From Sphingomonas sp. Leaf242 (GTDB lineage: Bacteria > Pseudomonadota > Alphaproteobacteria > Sphingomonadales > Sphingomonadaceae): a stretch of 64,000 bases of DNA. The stretch spans positions 310,001 through 374,000 of the forward strand of contig NZ_LMLW01000007.1 in assembly GCF_001422045.1 (NCBI RefSeq). The letters are read 5' to 3'. The notes below the pieces were generated by a model. The model worked only from the letters and a program-made list of their open reading frames with translations, did not search any database and was not told where the DNA came from. A program made the translations under genes and the position numbers. Shown piece after piece: positions 15,629-24,819 of the stretch; position 1 is the first letter of the stretch, and the number at the start of each line of letters is the position of its first letter.

Positions 15629-18316
15629 ATGCGCCTGCCATCGACGTCACTGGTTTCGCTTGCTGCACTCGCCGTAGCGTTGGGGGCCACGCCCTCGTTC
15701 GCGCAGGTCGCGACGGTCCCGACGCCAGCATCCGGTCAGCCCGGTGCACCCTCGGTCCAAGCGACCACGCCGCAGCCCGGCCAGGCCGCGAACAGCTCGG
15801 CGACCGCGACCACCAACACCGCGATCGACGGTTCGCCCGTGGCGGCAGCGACGACCGCGGATGACAGCGGCGCATCGGGCCAGTTTCTCAACGACATCGT
15901 CGTGACCGGTTCGCGCCAGGGCCAGACCAAGTTCCGCAGCTCGACCTCGGTCAGCGACGTCACCGCGGCGCAGATCACCCAGTTCACGCCGCGCTCCGAA
16001 GCCGACGTCCTCCATCTGATCCCAGGCATCCGCGTTGAATCGACCGCGGGCGCGGGCGGCAATTCGAACATCACCGTGCGCGGCCTGCCGCTCGCCTCTG
16101 GGGGCTCGAAGTACGTCCAGCTCCAGGAAGACGGCCTTCCCAACGTCGAGTTCGGCGACATCGCGTTCGGCAACAATGATTTCTGGCAGCGCTACGACTA
16201 TACCGTCGACCGGTTGCAGGCGGTCCGCGGCGGCACCTCGTCGACCGGCGCCTCGCAGGCGCCCGGCGCGGTCATCAACTATGTATCCAAGACCGGCGAG
16301 GCCGCCGGCGGCCGCGTCGGCGTTTCGACCGGCCTCGGCTACAACGATAAGCGGGTCGACTTCGATTACGGTGCGCCGATCAGCGACACGCTGCGCTTCA
16401 ACGTTGGCGGCTTCTACCGCAACGGCGAGGGCCCGCGCGATCTCAGCTACACCGCGGAGAACGGCTACCAGGTGAAGGCGAACGTCACCAAGACGTTCGA
16501 CAACAACGCCGGCTATATCCGCCTGAATTTCAAGCGGCTCGACGATCGTGCGCCGACCTACACATCGATGCCGTTCGGCGTGCGCGTCAAGGGCGATACG
16601 ATCACCGGATATTACCCGCTCGACGGCTATGACGCGCGCAAGGACACGTCGTTCTCGAAGAACAACCTGACCTTCCCGGTCGTCAATTCGGACGGTTCGG
16701 TCTCGCAGGGCAACAACAAGGACGGCATCTCGGTCCGCTCGACGACCGCGGGTGGCGAACTCCACTACGACTTCTGCAAGAATCTCGCGATCGACAACCG
16801 CTTCGCCTATACCTGGAACAACGGCGTGTTCTCGGTGCCGTTCTTCGGCAGCCTGACCAACGTCAGCGCGCTCACCTCGGGCGCCAATCCGTACACCGTC
16901 ACCACCGCGAACGGCACGACCTACACCGCCGCCAGCGCGCGCTATGCGAACGGGCCGAATGCGGGGCAGACCGTCGCGGGCAACGCGGTCGTCAACGGCA
17001 ACCCAACGCTGCGCACCGCGATGAACAACATGAACCATTGGGCCAATGATTTCGGCGTGACGGGCAAGTTCGACGTCGGCGCCGGGAAGGTCACCGCCCG
17101 CGCCGCCTATTATCATTACAACCAGACGATCAACATGGACTGGCAGTGGAACGGCAGCCTGACCGCCGCGACCGCGAACGACCCGGCGATGATCGACCTG
17201 TACAATGCGGCGGGCGTGCGCCTGACCGACAACGGCATCACCGGCTACAACACCGGGTTCGGCAACACCAACCGCCACTACGACCTGAACTATGCCGGCA
17301 ATGCACCCTATGCGACGCTGAACTACGAGGACGACCATGTCAGCCTCGATGCCAGCGGGCGGTATGAATTCCTCCACGCCTCGGGCAATTTCTTCCAGAC
17401 CGCCGCCACGAAATCCGCGCTCGACGTCAATGGCGACGGCGCGTTGTCAGTCGCCGAGCAGAATACGTATCTGAACAGCGGCGTGGCGCAGAAGATCGAC
17501 TACAGCGTCAACTACTTCAACTGGTCGCTCGGTGCGAACTATCGGTTCAACGGCAATACTAGCGCGTTCATCCGCGTCAGCCAGGGCCACCGCGCCAATG
17601 CCGACCGGATCGTCTCGGACTTTCCCGGCGCGTTCACCGCAGCGGGCAGGCTGACCGACATCGGCCGCTCGGTCGCGGTCAATCCGGTGACTCAGCAGGA
17701 ACTGGGTATCAAGCAGCGCGGCAATGTCGGCGCGTTCAGCTACGGTGCGTTCCTGACCGGCTTCCGCAGCCAGGCGACCGAATATAATTACGACCTCACG
17801 CGCCCGGTGGGCCAGCGGCAGATCTTCCAGCGCTACAAGACCTACGGTGCCGAGCTGGAATCGCAGATGTCGTACGAGCATTTCGCGCTCAACGCGAACA
17901 TCGTCTACACGCATTCGCGGATCGCGCAGGATCTGATCGGCAACAATTCGGGTAACACGCCAGCGGCGACGCCGGACTTCATGTTCACGATCTCGCCGTC
18001 GTTCAACCTGCCGCTCGGTTCGATCGGCTTCACGTATCTCGGCCAGACCAAGACCTACACGGACTCGAGCAATCTGCTGAAGCAGCGCGGGCAGGGGATC
18101 TTCAACGCCTTCGTGTACGTCAAGCCGGTCGAGCCGCTGACGATCAGCCTGAACGTCGCCAACCTGTTCAACAGCTGGGATCAGTCCGGTCGTCTCGATC
18201 AGGCATCGGTCGGCGACCTTGCTACGACGGGTTCGCTGTACGGCGTCGCCTATGCCGGTACAAACCGTGCAGGGTTCGGGCGGACCTTCTCGCTGTCGGC
18301 GAGCTACGCGTTCTGA
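15629..18316 (+). CDS. TonB-dependent receptor of the raffinose/sucrose island
   Basis: The product (895 aa) has a signal peptide ending near PSFAQ, a Pro/Ala/Thr-rich linker, DIVVTGSRQGQTKFRSS and a plug with ITVRGLPLASGGSKYVQLQEDG. The barrel ends in SYAF. The start is well supported: AAGGAGG at 15613-15619, nine bases before the ATG. It is divergent from lacI with two operator palindromes between them, so it should be induced with the MFS/GH36/GH68 genes and carry the oligosaccharide across the outer membrane. The linker between signal peptide and plug is long and low in complexity, as in other sugar TBDRs of this group. Confidence 0.93.
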   Translation: MRLPSTSLVSLAALAVALGATPSFAQVATVPTPASGQPGAPSVQATTPQPGQAANSSATATTNTAIDGSPVAAATTADDSGASGQFLNDIVVTGSRQGQTKFRSSTSVSDVTAAQITQFTPRSEADVLHLIPGIRVESTAGAGGNSNITVRGLPLASGGSKYVQLQEDGLPNVEFGDIAFGNNDFWQRYDYTVDRLQAVRGGTSSTGASQAPGAVINYVSKTGEAAGGRVGVSTGLGYNDKRVDFDYGAPISDTLRFNVGGFYRNGEGPRDLSYTAENGYQVKANVTKTFDNNAGYIRLNFKRLDDRAPTYTSMPFGVRVKGDTITGYYPLDGYDARKDTSFSKNNLTFPVVNSDGSVSQGNNKDGISVRSTTAGGELHYDFCKNLAIDNRFAYTWNNGVFSVPFFGSLTNVSALTSGANPYTVTTANGTTYTAASARYANGPNAGQTVAGNAVVNGNPTLRTAMNNMNHWANDFGVTGKFDVGAGKVTARAAYYHYNQTINMDWQWNGSLTAATANDPAMIDLYNAAGVRLTDNGITGYNTGFGNTNRHYDLNYAGNAPYATLNYEDDHVSLDASGRYEFLHASGNFFQTAATKSALDVNGDGALSVAEQNTYLNSGVAQKIDYSVNYFNWSLGANYRFNGNTSAFIRVSQGHRANADRIVSDFPGAFTAAGRLTDIGRSVAVNPVTQQELGIKQRGNVGAFSYGAFLTGFRSQATEYNYDLTRPVGQRQIFQRYKTYGAELESQMSYEHFALNANIVYTHSRIAQDLIGNNSGNTPAATPDFMFTISPSFNLPLGSIGFTYLGQTKTYTDSSNLLKQRGQGIFNAFVYVKPVEPLTISLNVANLFNSWDQSGRLDQASVGDLATTGSLYGVAYAGTNRAGFGRTFSLSASYAF

Positions 18317-18351
18317 TCGTCGAACCCTGGGTCTGACCGAGCGAACTATCA

Positions 18352-18379
18352 CCGCCGCCGGCTGCGAAGTCGGCGGCGG
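18352..18379 (+). terminator. Hairpin downstream of the TBDR
   Basis: Nine-base perfect arms CCGCCGCCG and CGGCGGCGG with a 10-base loop, 35 bases after the TBDR stop codon. There is no clear T-run, so termination strength is uncertain. Confidence 0.5.
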
Positions 18380-18455
18380 AATGCTGTCGAGTGTCGTGGC
18401 AGGACTCGACGAAGTACGCGCGAAAAGATGACGAGGAATGTGACAAAAATCACAT

Positions 18456-18480
18456 GGAACGTTGCAGGATCGTCATCGGT
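18456..18480 (+). promoter_or_regulatory. EcfG-like general stress promoter (candidate)
   Basis: GGAAC at 18456-18460, then 16 bases, then CGGT at 18477-18480. The alphaproteobacterial EcfG consensus is GGAAC-N16/17-CGTT, so this matches at 8 of 9 defined positions. It would start transcription some 30 bases before the small secreted protein at 18517. Confidence 0.4.
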
Positions 18481-18516
18481 ATTTTGCGGGTCTGCTTTAA
18501 CGAAAAGGAAGTCCGT

Positions 18517-18738
18517 ATGCGTCGCAGTGCTCTGTTCATTCTGCCCATGATGATGCTGTCGGTTTCGCCCGCGCTGGCCAAGGGTTGCATCCGCGGCGCG
18601 GCGGCTGGCGGCGTCGGTGGGCATTTCGTCGGCAAGGGTCATGCCGTGATGGGTGCTGCCGCCGGCTGCGTGATCGCGCACCATCACTACGCCAAGCAGG
18701 CCCGTGCCCAGAAGGCGGCGGCTCGCACGCACGGCTGA
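18517..18738 (+). CDS. Small secreted glycine-rich protein
   Basis: The product (73 aa) has a signal peptide (MRRSALFILPMMML, cleavage near SPALA). A short mature part carries the glycine/alanine pattern AAAGGVGGHFVGKGHAVMGAAAGC, which resembles a glycine zipper, and a basic His/Lys/Arg tail. An AAGGAAG motif six bases upstream fixes ATG 18517; an upstream open frame to 18391 lacks such a signal. Glycine-zipper proteins usually associate with membranes; the function here is unknown. The candidate EcfG promoter and the nearby CsbD gene suggest a stress-related role. A strong hairpin (18749-18785) follows. Confidence 0.75.
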   Translation: MRRSALFILPMMMLSVSPALAKGCIRGAAAGGVGGHFVGKGHAVMGAAAGCVIAHHHYAKQARAQKAAARTHG

Positions 18739-18748
18739 ACCCCGCCGC

Positions 18749-18785
18749 TACGCTTCGCTGACGACTAGCCGTTCAGCGAAGCGTA
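18749..18785 (+). terminator. Strong hairpin after the small secreted protein
   Basis: Twelve-base perfect arms (TACGCTTCGCTG and CAGCGAAGCGTA) separated by 13 bases, starting 10 bases after the stop codon at 18738. No T-run is present. Confidence 0.6.
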
Positions 18786-18933
18786 CGCCCCGCACGCGGC
18801 GAGTGCATAAAACATAGGTTATAGTACCGAAATACCTGAATATATCTTCTGCCCTGTGAGTTCATGTCCAAGGAGTATGTGTTTCAAGCTCTATCGAGCG
18901 TGAGCGTCATATCCCGACACCACGGGGGTTATC

Positions 18934-19290
18934 ATGATCGATTTCCGAAACACCTTTCGCCTCATGACCGTTAGCGCCTGCGCACTTTCGCTCGCCGCAT
19001 GCGTCAATCCTTCCAGCAAGATCGCCACGTCGCTCGAGGGCTATGGTTTTCAGCCTGCGCAATCGCAGTGCGTCGGCGACCGCCTCGAAGCCAATCTGTC
19101 GATCGGCCATCTCCAGCAACTGGACCGCGCGGCGAAGGCGTCGCGCCAGGGAGACACGACGCCCGGTCGGCTGACGATCGGCGATTTCGTTCGGGCGTCG
19201 GCGCAGGTGAAGGATCCGAAGGTGCCGTTCGAAGTCGGCAAGGCCGCCGCGGCTTGCGGGCTCCTGACGGACCCGGCGTCCCCGCTTTAA
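18934..19290 (+). CDS. Small predicted lipoprotein, function unknown
   Basis: The product (118 aa) has a lipobox-like signal (ALSLAAC, Cys near residue 24) after a basic, hydrophobic N-terminus, so it is probably lipid-anchored in the outer membrane or periplasm. The mature part has two further cysteines (SQCVGD and AACGLL) that could pair. I do not recognise a named domain. GGGGG lies upstream of the ATG. It stands alone between the small secreted protein and the CsbD gene, all on the same strand but with large gaps, so it is likely its own transcription unit. Confidence 0.7.
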   Translation: MIDFRNTFRLMTVSACALSLAACVNPSSKIATSLEGYGFQPAQSQCVGDRLEANLSIGHLQQLDRAAKASRQGDTTPGRLTIGDFVRASAQVKDPKVPFEVGKAAAACGLLTDPASPL

Positions 19291-19350
19291 GACCTTTGGT
19301 CATTAGTGCGACGGACACGCGGGCGCGATCATCGCCAAATCATATGGTCG

Positions 19351-19376
19351 GGATACGGACCGATTTTCAGACGTTT
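19351..19376 (+). promoter_or_regulatory. EcfG-like promoter upstream of CsbD gene (candidate)
   Basis: GGATA at 19351-19355 and CGTTT at 19372-19376 are separated by 16 bases, close to the EcfG pattern GGAAC-N16-CGTT (one mismatch in the -35 box). The position, 42 bases before the start codon, is sensible. Confidence 0.38.
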
Positions 19377-19417
19377 CGCATCCGGTTCATTCTTACACAC
19401 AACCAAGGAGATACATC

Positions 19418-19702
19418 ATGAACAGCGACACCATCACCGGCACGACCTCGGATCTTGGCGGCAAGCTCAAGGAAGGCCTCGGCAACGCGATCGGCGACAA
19501 GTCGCTGCAGACCGAAGGTGCCGCCGACCAGCTGAGCGGCACGGTCCAGAAGACCTATGGCCAGGCCAAGGACGCCGTGGAAGACAATATTCGTCCGGTG
19601 ATCGACTATGTCCGCCAGTTCTCCAAGGAGCGTCCGTTCACCGCCGCTGCCGTAGCCGGCGTTCTCGGCATCGCGCTGATCAACACGCTGCGCGGCAAGT
19701 AA
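19418..19702 (+). CDS. CsbD-family stress protein with C-terminal membrane anchor
   Basis: The product (94 aa) begins with a CsbD-like region (GGKLKEGLGNAIGDKSLQTE and GAADQLSGTVQKTYGQAKD), a repeat pattern of charged amphipathic helices. It ends with the hydrophobic segment FTAAAVAGVLGIALINTLRGK, which likely anchors it in the inner membrane. CsbD proteins accumulate under general stress; their molecular action is unknown. AAGGAG ten bases before the ATG supports the start. A candidate EcfG promoter lies upstream and a GC-rich hairpin follows. Confidence 0.88.
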   Translation: MNSDTITGTTSDLGGKLKEGLGNAIGDKSLQTEGAADQLSGTVQKTYGQAKDAVEDNIRPVIDYVRQFSKERPFTAAAVAGVLGIALINTLRGK

Positions 19703-19708
19703 GCTGTC

Positions 19709-19735
19709 CGGCGGGGGCGCCAGTCGCCCCCGCCG
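19709..19735 (+). terminator. GC-rich hairpin after the CsbD gene
   Basis: Eleven-base perfect arms CGGCGGGGGCG and CGCCCCCGCCG with loop CCAGT, six bases after the stop codon. No T-run follows. Confidence 0.65.
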
Positions 19736-19819
19736 TAATCTCGAACGATGACAAACGACCTCGCGTCCGGCGAACTTAAGCCTTGCCTGTGGCGACACAC
19801 TTAGTGGAAGCAGCCTGAT

Positions 19820-20092
19820 ATGACGGGCCACACCGACTTCAATGCCCGGTACGATACGCGACATAATCACGCCCCCAGGAAAATTCGGTCGGACGAAGAG
19901 TGGGAGGGGTTGTGGCATGCCGACGACCACGGCGCCCGTTCCGGTCGTATGGTTGAACTCTGTATCGGCGCTTTGGGAGCCGCCGTCGCGTTGCTTGTCG
20001 TTCAGCGCGGATGGCGTCGCGTCTCGACACCAGTAAAGCGGTTCGTACCGTCCGCGGCCGACATCCATGTCCGGATGCCGCCACCGCGTTAA
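19820..20092 (+). CDS. Hypothetical small protein with one membrane segment
   Basis: A 90-residue frame with an acidic/basic N-terminal half, one hydrophobic segment (MVELCIGALGAAVALLVV, about residues 44-61) and a basic, proline-rich tail. It is not recognised. A GGAAG motif lies 10 bases before the ATG. It ends 59 bases before the convergent glpK stop. Longer frames on the opposite strand also cross this stretch, so the assignment is uncertain, but the membrane segment followed by RRV makes a sensible type II or tail-anchored topology. Confidence 0.42.
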   Translation: MTGHTDFNARYDTRHNHAPRKIRSDEEWEGLWHADDHGARSGRMVELCIGALGAAVALLVVQRGWRRVSTPVKRFVPSAADIHVRMPPPR

Positions 20093-20150
20093 GCAGGGCA
20101 CACGACAGACGGTTTCCCGGCTTCCAGAATTCCAGCGTGTCGGATTGCCG

Positions 20151-21635
20151 CTACCTGAGCGTCCTTTGCAGCGCATCGTGCCAACCGGCGACCAGCGTAT
20201 TGCGTCGATCGTCTGGCATGGCAGGTTCGAAAGAGCGGTCGCGCGACCAGAGCGTTTCCAGCTCGTCGAGACCCGACCACACACCGGTCGCGAGCCCCGC
20301 GTGAAAGGCCGCTCCCCGTGCGGTCGTCTCCAAATCCTCCGGGCGTTCGATCGGAACTTCGAGAAGGTCGGCTAGGAAGCCGCAAAGCCAGTCGTTGGCT
20401 GCCATGCCGCCATCGACGCGCACGCTGGCGGGCCTTCCGCCGCCGTCCGCGATCATCGCCGCCACAAGGTCAAGCGTCTGATAGCCGACCGCCTCCAGTG
20501 CCGCGCGTGCGAGATGCGCCTGCGTCGCGCCCAGCGTCAGCCCGAAGATCGCGGCGCGTGCGTCGGCATCCCAGTGCGGCGCGCCCAGCCCGACGAACGC
20601 GGGCACCATGTAGACGCCGTGATTGTCGGGCACCTGCGTCGCCATGTCGTCGGTGTCGCGCGCATGCGTGATGACCCCGATCCCGTCGCGCAGCCACTTC
20701 ACCGCCGCGCCCGCCACGAAGATCGATCCCTCCAGCGCAAAGGTGGTTTTTCCCGCCAGCCGGTAGGCGGGCGTCGTCAGCAGCCGATGTTTCGAGCGGA
20801 TTGCCTCGGCTCCGGTGTTGAGCAGCATGAAGCAGCCCGTGCCATAGGTCGACTTGGTCATGCCGCGCGCGAAGCAGGCCTGGCCGAACAGCGCCGCCTG
20901 CTGATCGCCGGCGATGCCCGCGACGGGGATCTGCGCATCGAACAGGCCGGGGGCGGTCACGCCGTAGTGATGGGCGTTGTCGTGGACCTCGGGCAGCATC
21001 GCGATCGGCACGCCGAGCAGGTCGCACATCGCGCTGTCCCAGCAGTCTTCGCGGATGTTCCAGAGCAACGTGCGCGACGCGTTGGTGACGTCGGTCGCGT
21101 GGACGGTGCCACCGGTCAGCCGCCACAACAGGAAGCTGTCGATCGTCCCGAATGCGAGCAGGCCGCGCTCGGCACGATCGCGGGCGCCCGCGACGTGATC
21201 GAGTATCCACGCGACCTTGGTTCCCGAGAAATAGGGATCGAGCAGCAATCCGGTGCGCTCGCGAACTTCGTCCTCGGCGCCCGCCGCGCGCAGTTCGGCG
21301 CAGCGGGTCGCAGTCCGGCGATCCTGCCACACGATCGCGGGATGGATCGGGGTACCCGTCGCGCGATCCCAGACGACCGTCGTCTCGCGTTGATTGGTGA
21401 TACCGATCGCAGCGATGTCGCGTGCGGCGACGCCGCTCGTGGCGATCGCCTCGCGCGCCGTCGACAGGACATCGCGCCAGATGTCTTCGGGGTCATGCTC
21501 CACCCATCCCGGCGCAGGATAATGCTGCGCGAACTCGACCTGCGCCGCCGCGACACGCTTGGCTTTGGAATCGAAGACGATGCTCCGCGTCGACGTGGTC
21601 CCCTGGTCGATCGCGAGGATGTGCTTGCCGGTCAT
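20151..21635 (-). CDS. glpK: Glycerol kinase
   Basis: The product (494 aa) phosphorylates glycerol to sn-glycerol 3-phosphate with ATP, in the cytoplasm. The FGGY kinase marks are clear: N-terminal [16 protein letters not shown] (phosphate loop), [11 protein letters not shown], the substrate-binding stretch [11 protein letters not shown], and the C-terminal [14 protein letters not shown]. The length matches typical GlpK (about 500 aa). AGAGGA lies five bases before ATG 21635; a longer in-frame extension to 21686 lacks such a motif. It is divergent from glpD-glpR, with the shared control region at 21636-21747. No glycerol facilitator gene (glpF) is in the window. Confidence 0.96.
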   Translation of the reverse strand: MTGKHILAIDQGTTSTRSIVFDSKAKRVAAAQVEFAQHYPAPGWVEHDPEDIWRDVLSTAREAIATSGVAARDIAAIGITNQRETTVVWDRATGTPIHPAIVWQDRRTATRCAELRAAGAEDEVRERTGLLLDPYFSGTKVAWILDHVAGARDRAERGLLAFGTIDSFLLWRLTGGTVHATDVTNASRTLLWNIREDCWDSAMCDLLGVPIAMLPEVHDNAHHYGVTAPGLFDAQIPVAGIAGDQQAALFGQACFARGMTKSTYGTGCFMLLNTGAEAIRSKHRLLTTPAYRLAGKTTFALEGSIFVAGAAVKWLRDGIGVITHARDTDDMATQVPDNHGVYMVPAFVGLGAPHWDADARAAIFGLTLGATQAHLARAALEAVGYQTLDLVAAMIADGGGRPASVRVDGGMAANDWLCGFLADLLEVPIERPEDLETTARGAAFHAGLATGVWSGLDELETLWSRDRSFEPAMPDDRRNTLVAGWHDALQRTLR

Positions 21636-21673
21636 GTGATCCTCTCCGCTTGCGCGTGACTTGTGCCGGTTTG

Positions 21674-21697
21674 AAACGACGGTCAATCCTTTCGTTT
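21674..21697. promoter_or_regulatory. Candidate GlpR operator between glpK and glpD
   Basis: The inverted repeat AAACGA-N12-TCGTTT lies midway between the divergent glpK and glpD starts. TTTCGTTT-like half-sites are what I recall for GlpR targets in other proteobacteria. The encoded DeoR-type regulator downstream of glpD is the natural partner. Confidence 0.45.
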
Positions 21698-21747
21698 GGC
21701 TTCGAACTTCGCTAAAGCGAGCGCAACCGAAAGCAGAAGGCTATCCC

Positions 21748-23262
21748 GTGCGTGCATCATCGTCTCCGGCCTACGACCTGCTGATCGTCGGTGGTGGCAT
21801 CAACGGCGCGGGGATCGCGCGCGATGCGGCGGGGCGCGGGCTGCGCGTGCTGTTGGTGGAGCAGGACGATCTCGCGAGCCACACCTCGTCCGCCTCGACC
21901 AAGCTCATCCATGGCGGGCTGCGCTATCTCGAATATGGCGAGTTCAGGCTGGTGCGGGAATCGCTGATCGAGCGCGAACGGCTCTGGGGCATGGCGCCGC
22001 ATATCATCTGGCCGCTGCGCTTCGTCCTTCCGCAGACGCAATCGCCACGTCCCGCCTGGATGGTGCGGCTCGGCCTGTTTCTCTATGACCATCTCGGCGG
22101 ACGGAAGCGGCTGCCAGGAACCGAAACGATCGCGCTCGACCGATCGCCGGTTGGCAACGGGCTTGCCGACCGACAGGGCAGAGCGTTCGTCTATTCGGAC
22201 TGCTGGGTCGAGGATAGCCGTCTCGTCGTGTTGAACGCGCGCGATGCCGCCGATCGCGGAGCGGAGATTCGCACGCGCACCCGGCTCGTCGAAGCGCGTC
22301 GGGAAGGTGGTCAATGGACGGCAACGATCGTCGATGCGGGGGGCGAGCATCGGATACGCGCAAAAGCGCTGGTGAATGCCGCGGGCCCTTGGGTCAGCGA
22401 CGTGATCGGTCGCGCGGAGGGTATCCGCAGCGAGAGCAAGGTGCGGCTCGTCAAGGGCAGCCATATCGTCGTGCCGCAACTTTACGAGGGCGCACATGCG
22501 TTCATGCTGCAGAACGAAGACCGCCGGATCGTCTTCGCGATCCCCTATGAGGGCAAGTTCACGCTGATCGGCACGACCGACCAGCCATGGGACGCTGCGC
22601 CCGGCACGCCGGTCATCAGCGACGCGGAAACGGCGTACCTCATCGCGACGGTAAACCGCTATTTCACGCGCAAGCTGACTCCGGACGATGTCGCGTGGAG
22701 CTATGCCGGGATCCGTCCTTTGCATGACGATCATGCCGGCAACGCCTCCGCGGTGACACGCGATTACGTGCTTGATCTGGCCGCAGGCGAAGGCAAGGCG
22801 CCGATGCTCAGTATCTTCGGCGGCAAGATCACCACCTATCGCAAGCTCGCCGAACACGCGATGGCCGAACTGGCGAACGTCATGCCTGCGATCGGCCCGG
22901 CCTGGACTGCCGGCGTCGCGCTGCCGGGCGGTGATATGCCGGAGGCGGATTTCGATCGGTTCCTTGGCAGGCTGACGGCTGCGCGGGCCGGACTGCCTTC
23001 CAAGCTGCTTCGGCGACTGGCGCGTGCCTATGGTACCGACGTCGATGTGTTGCTCGGCGATGCCGTCGATATCGCGGCGCTCGGCGAGGATTTTGGCGGC
23101 GGATTGACCGAGCGCGAGGTCGACTATCTGATCGCGCGCGAATGGGCGCAAACGAGCGACGACATCCTGTACCGACGCAGCAAGCTCGGACTGCACGTCC
23201 CGTCGGGGACCGCCGACCGACTGACCGCCTATCTCGAAGCCCGACCGTCGACCCGAGCATGA
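21748..23262 (+). CDS. glpD: Aerobic glycerol-3-phosphate dehydrogenase
   Basis: The product (504 aa) oxidises glycerol 3-phosphate to dihydroxyacetone phosphate and passes electrons to quinone at the inner membrane. The N-terminal FAD-binding loop is YDLLIVGGGINGAGIARDAAGRG, followed by TSSASTKLIHGGLRYLE and, later, IFGGKITTYRKLAE, all hallmarks of GlpD. GTG 21748 is chosen because AGAAGG lies seven bases before it and the FAD motif would start near residue 9; an open extension back to 21661 would add unlike sequence. The stop overlaps the glpR start (ATGA), so the two are co-translated. Confidence 0.95.
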   Translation: MRASSSPAYDLLIVGGGINGAGIARDAAGRGLRVLLVEQDDLASHTSSASTKLIHGGLRYLEYGEFRLVRESLIERERLWGMAPHIIWPLRFVLPQTQSPRPAWMVRLGLFLYDHLGGRKRLPGTETIALDRSPVGNGLADRQGRAFVYSDCWVEDSRLVVLNARDAADRGAEIRTRTRLVEARREGGQWTATIVDAGGEHRIRAKALVNAAGPWVSDVIGRAEGIRSESKVRLVKGSHIVVPQLYEGAHAFMLQNEDRRIVFAIPYEGKFTLIGTTDQPWDAAPGTPVISDAETAYLIATVNRYFTRKLTPDDVAWSYAGIRPLHDDHAGNASAVTRDYVLDLAAGEGKAPMLSIFGGKITTYRKLAEHAMAELANVMPAIGPAWTAGVALPGGDMPEADFDRFLGRLTAARAGLPSKLLRRLARAYGTDVDVLLGDAVDIAALGEDFGGGLTEREVDYLIAREWAQTSDDILYRRSKLGLHVPSGTADRLTAYLEARPSTRA

Positions 23263-24047
23263 CCCCGGTGCCGCTCGAACACGCCGTGCTCCGCCACCGT
23301 CGGATCCTCGAACTCGCGCGCCAGACCGGCAGCGTCACCGTCGAAGCGCTGGCGGCTGAGTTCGGCGTCTCTTCGCAGACGATCCGCAAGGATCTTAACC
23401 AACTGTCGAAAACGGCGATGGTGTCGCGCGTGCATGGCGGTGCGGTGACGACGTCGGGAGTCGACAATCTCGATCACGGCGCGCGGCGAGCGGTAGCGTC
23501 GGGGGCGAAGGTCGCGATCGGCGTTGCCGCGGCGCGGCTTATCCCCGACGGCGCCAGCCTGTTCATTAACATCGGCACGACCACCGAGGCGGTTGCTCGG
23601 GCGCTGACCAGTCATCGCAACCTGTTGGTGATCACCAACAACCTCAACGTCGTCGATATCCTGCGCGGCTCGCCGTCGATCGAGATCCTGATCGCGGGCG
23701 GCCGCGTCCGTGCCGCCGATCGCGCGGTCGTCGGCACGCTGGCAATGGATTTCATTCGTGGCTTCAAGACCGATTTCGCGATCGTCGGTGCGTCCGGAAT
23801 CGATCGCGACGGTACGCTGCTCGATTTCGATGTCGACGAGGTGCGCGTGTCGCAGACGATCATCGCGCAGGCGCGGAAAGTGATCCTCGTCGCCGATCGC
23901 TCCAAGTTCCATCGGCCTGCTCCGATCCGGATCACCGACCTCGATGCGATCGATTATTTCGTGACTGACCGTCTCGGCGATCCCGCGATCCTGGCGGCCT
24001 GCCGATCGGCGAATGCCGAGGTTGTGGAGGCCGCGCCCGGCGACTGA
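23259..24047 (+). CDS. glpR: DeoR-family glycerol-3-phosphate regulon repressor
   Basis: The product (262 aa) has a DeoR-type helix-turn-helix (RRILELARQTGSVTVEALAA and EFGVSSQTIRKDLNQL) and a C-terminal sugar-phosphate-binding (DeoRC) domain with LFINIGTTTEAVA, the loop that binds the phosphate of the effector. In GlpR the effector is glycerol 3-phosphate. The four-base overlap with glpD and position opposite glpK make this assignment firm. It probably binds the inverted repeat at 21674-21697 and controls both arms of the divergon. Confidence 0.92.
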   Translation: MTPVPLEHAVLRHRRILELARQTGSVTVEALAAEFGVSSQTIRKDLNQLSKTAMVSRVHGGAVTTSGVDNLDHGARRAVASGAKVAIGVAAARLIPDGASLFINIGTTTEAVARALTSHRNLLVITNNLNVVDILRGSPSIEILIAGGRVRAADRAVVGTLAMDFIRGFKTDFAIVGASGIDRDGTLLDFDVDEVRVSQTIIAQARKVILVADRSKFHRPAPIRITDLDAIDYFVTDRLGDPAILAACRSANAEVVEAAPGD

Positions 24048-24090
24048 TCCGAACCTCGGCGAACTGTTGGACGTTGCGGCACTACCGCCA

Positions 24091-24819
24091 TCACATACCG
24101 CAGTTCGAACGGCAGCGGGTTGCCGGCGCAACGACCGGAGTGGCGTAGGGGTTTTCGAAAAGCCCGCTGACAAACTTGGCGATCATGATCGGCCGGACCG
24201 ACGCATCGATCCGTGCCTGCGCAACGCGTCCGGCGAGTCCTGCGGCGATGATCGGTGCCGGCGTTTCGCCATCGTCGATCCGGCCACGACCGTTCGTTTT
24301 AACGCGAGGGGGCGCGCGCATTTCCTTGTCCGGATCGGTGGTGATGGTGATCGGTATCCCGAGCCGCGATGTCTCGCCGATCGCCTGGAGCGCAGCGTTC
24401 TGCTCGGCAAAGCGTCGCGGGGAAAGAGCGGTCCGGCTACCGAAGCTGGTGATGCCATGCAGTCGCACCATCGTGGTGACGCGCGCCAGGTCATAGCGCT
24501 CGAAGGTTCGGCCGACCCCTGGGCCTGCAGCGGTCTCGACCGTCGGCAGCGCCACGTGCAGCATCGTCCCCGCCTTTTCCGTCAGGGTCATGCGACCGAG
24601 CAAATCGTCCGTCCGTCGCTCTGGTGAAAGCCGCCAATCCTCATACGCATCAAGCCTGCCATTGCGGTCCAGATCGCGGAAGCGATGCCCGTCCAGCGTC
24701 AGGATCGGCCCTGATCGGCTCTCGACCTGTGGATCGGCCTTGATCGACGGCGCCAACAGCAGACCCGCCGGTATCGCGACGCCGATCAGCCAGATCGACG
24801 AAAGCCGACTGCCGCTCAC
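24091..24819 (-). pseudogene. Truncated GH3 beta-glucosidase/xylosidase remnant with internal deletion
   Basis: The frame (242 aa) starts with a signal peptide and the typical N-terminus of secreted GH3 enzymes: FRDLDRNGRLDAYEDWRL, RMTLTEKAGTMLH and LGIPITITTDP. After about residue 165 it jumps to ASVRPIMIAKFVSGLFENPYA, a segment that in intact GH3 proteins closes the (alpha/beta)8 barrel domain some 200 residues later. The part carrying the nucleophile (SDW motif) is missing, as is the second catalytic domain. Full members are over 700 aa. The protein cannot be an active glycosidase, so it is best read as a pseudogene made by an internal deletion plus 3' truncation. It stands alone between glpR and the catalase. 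Confidence 0.8.
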
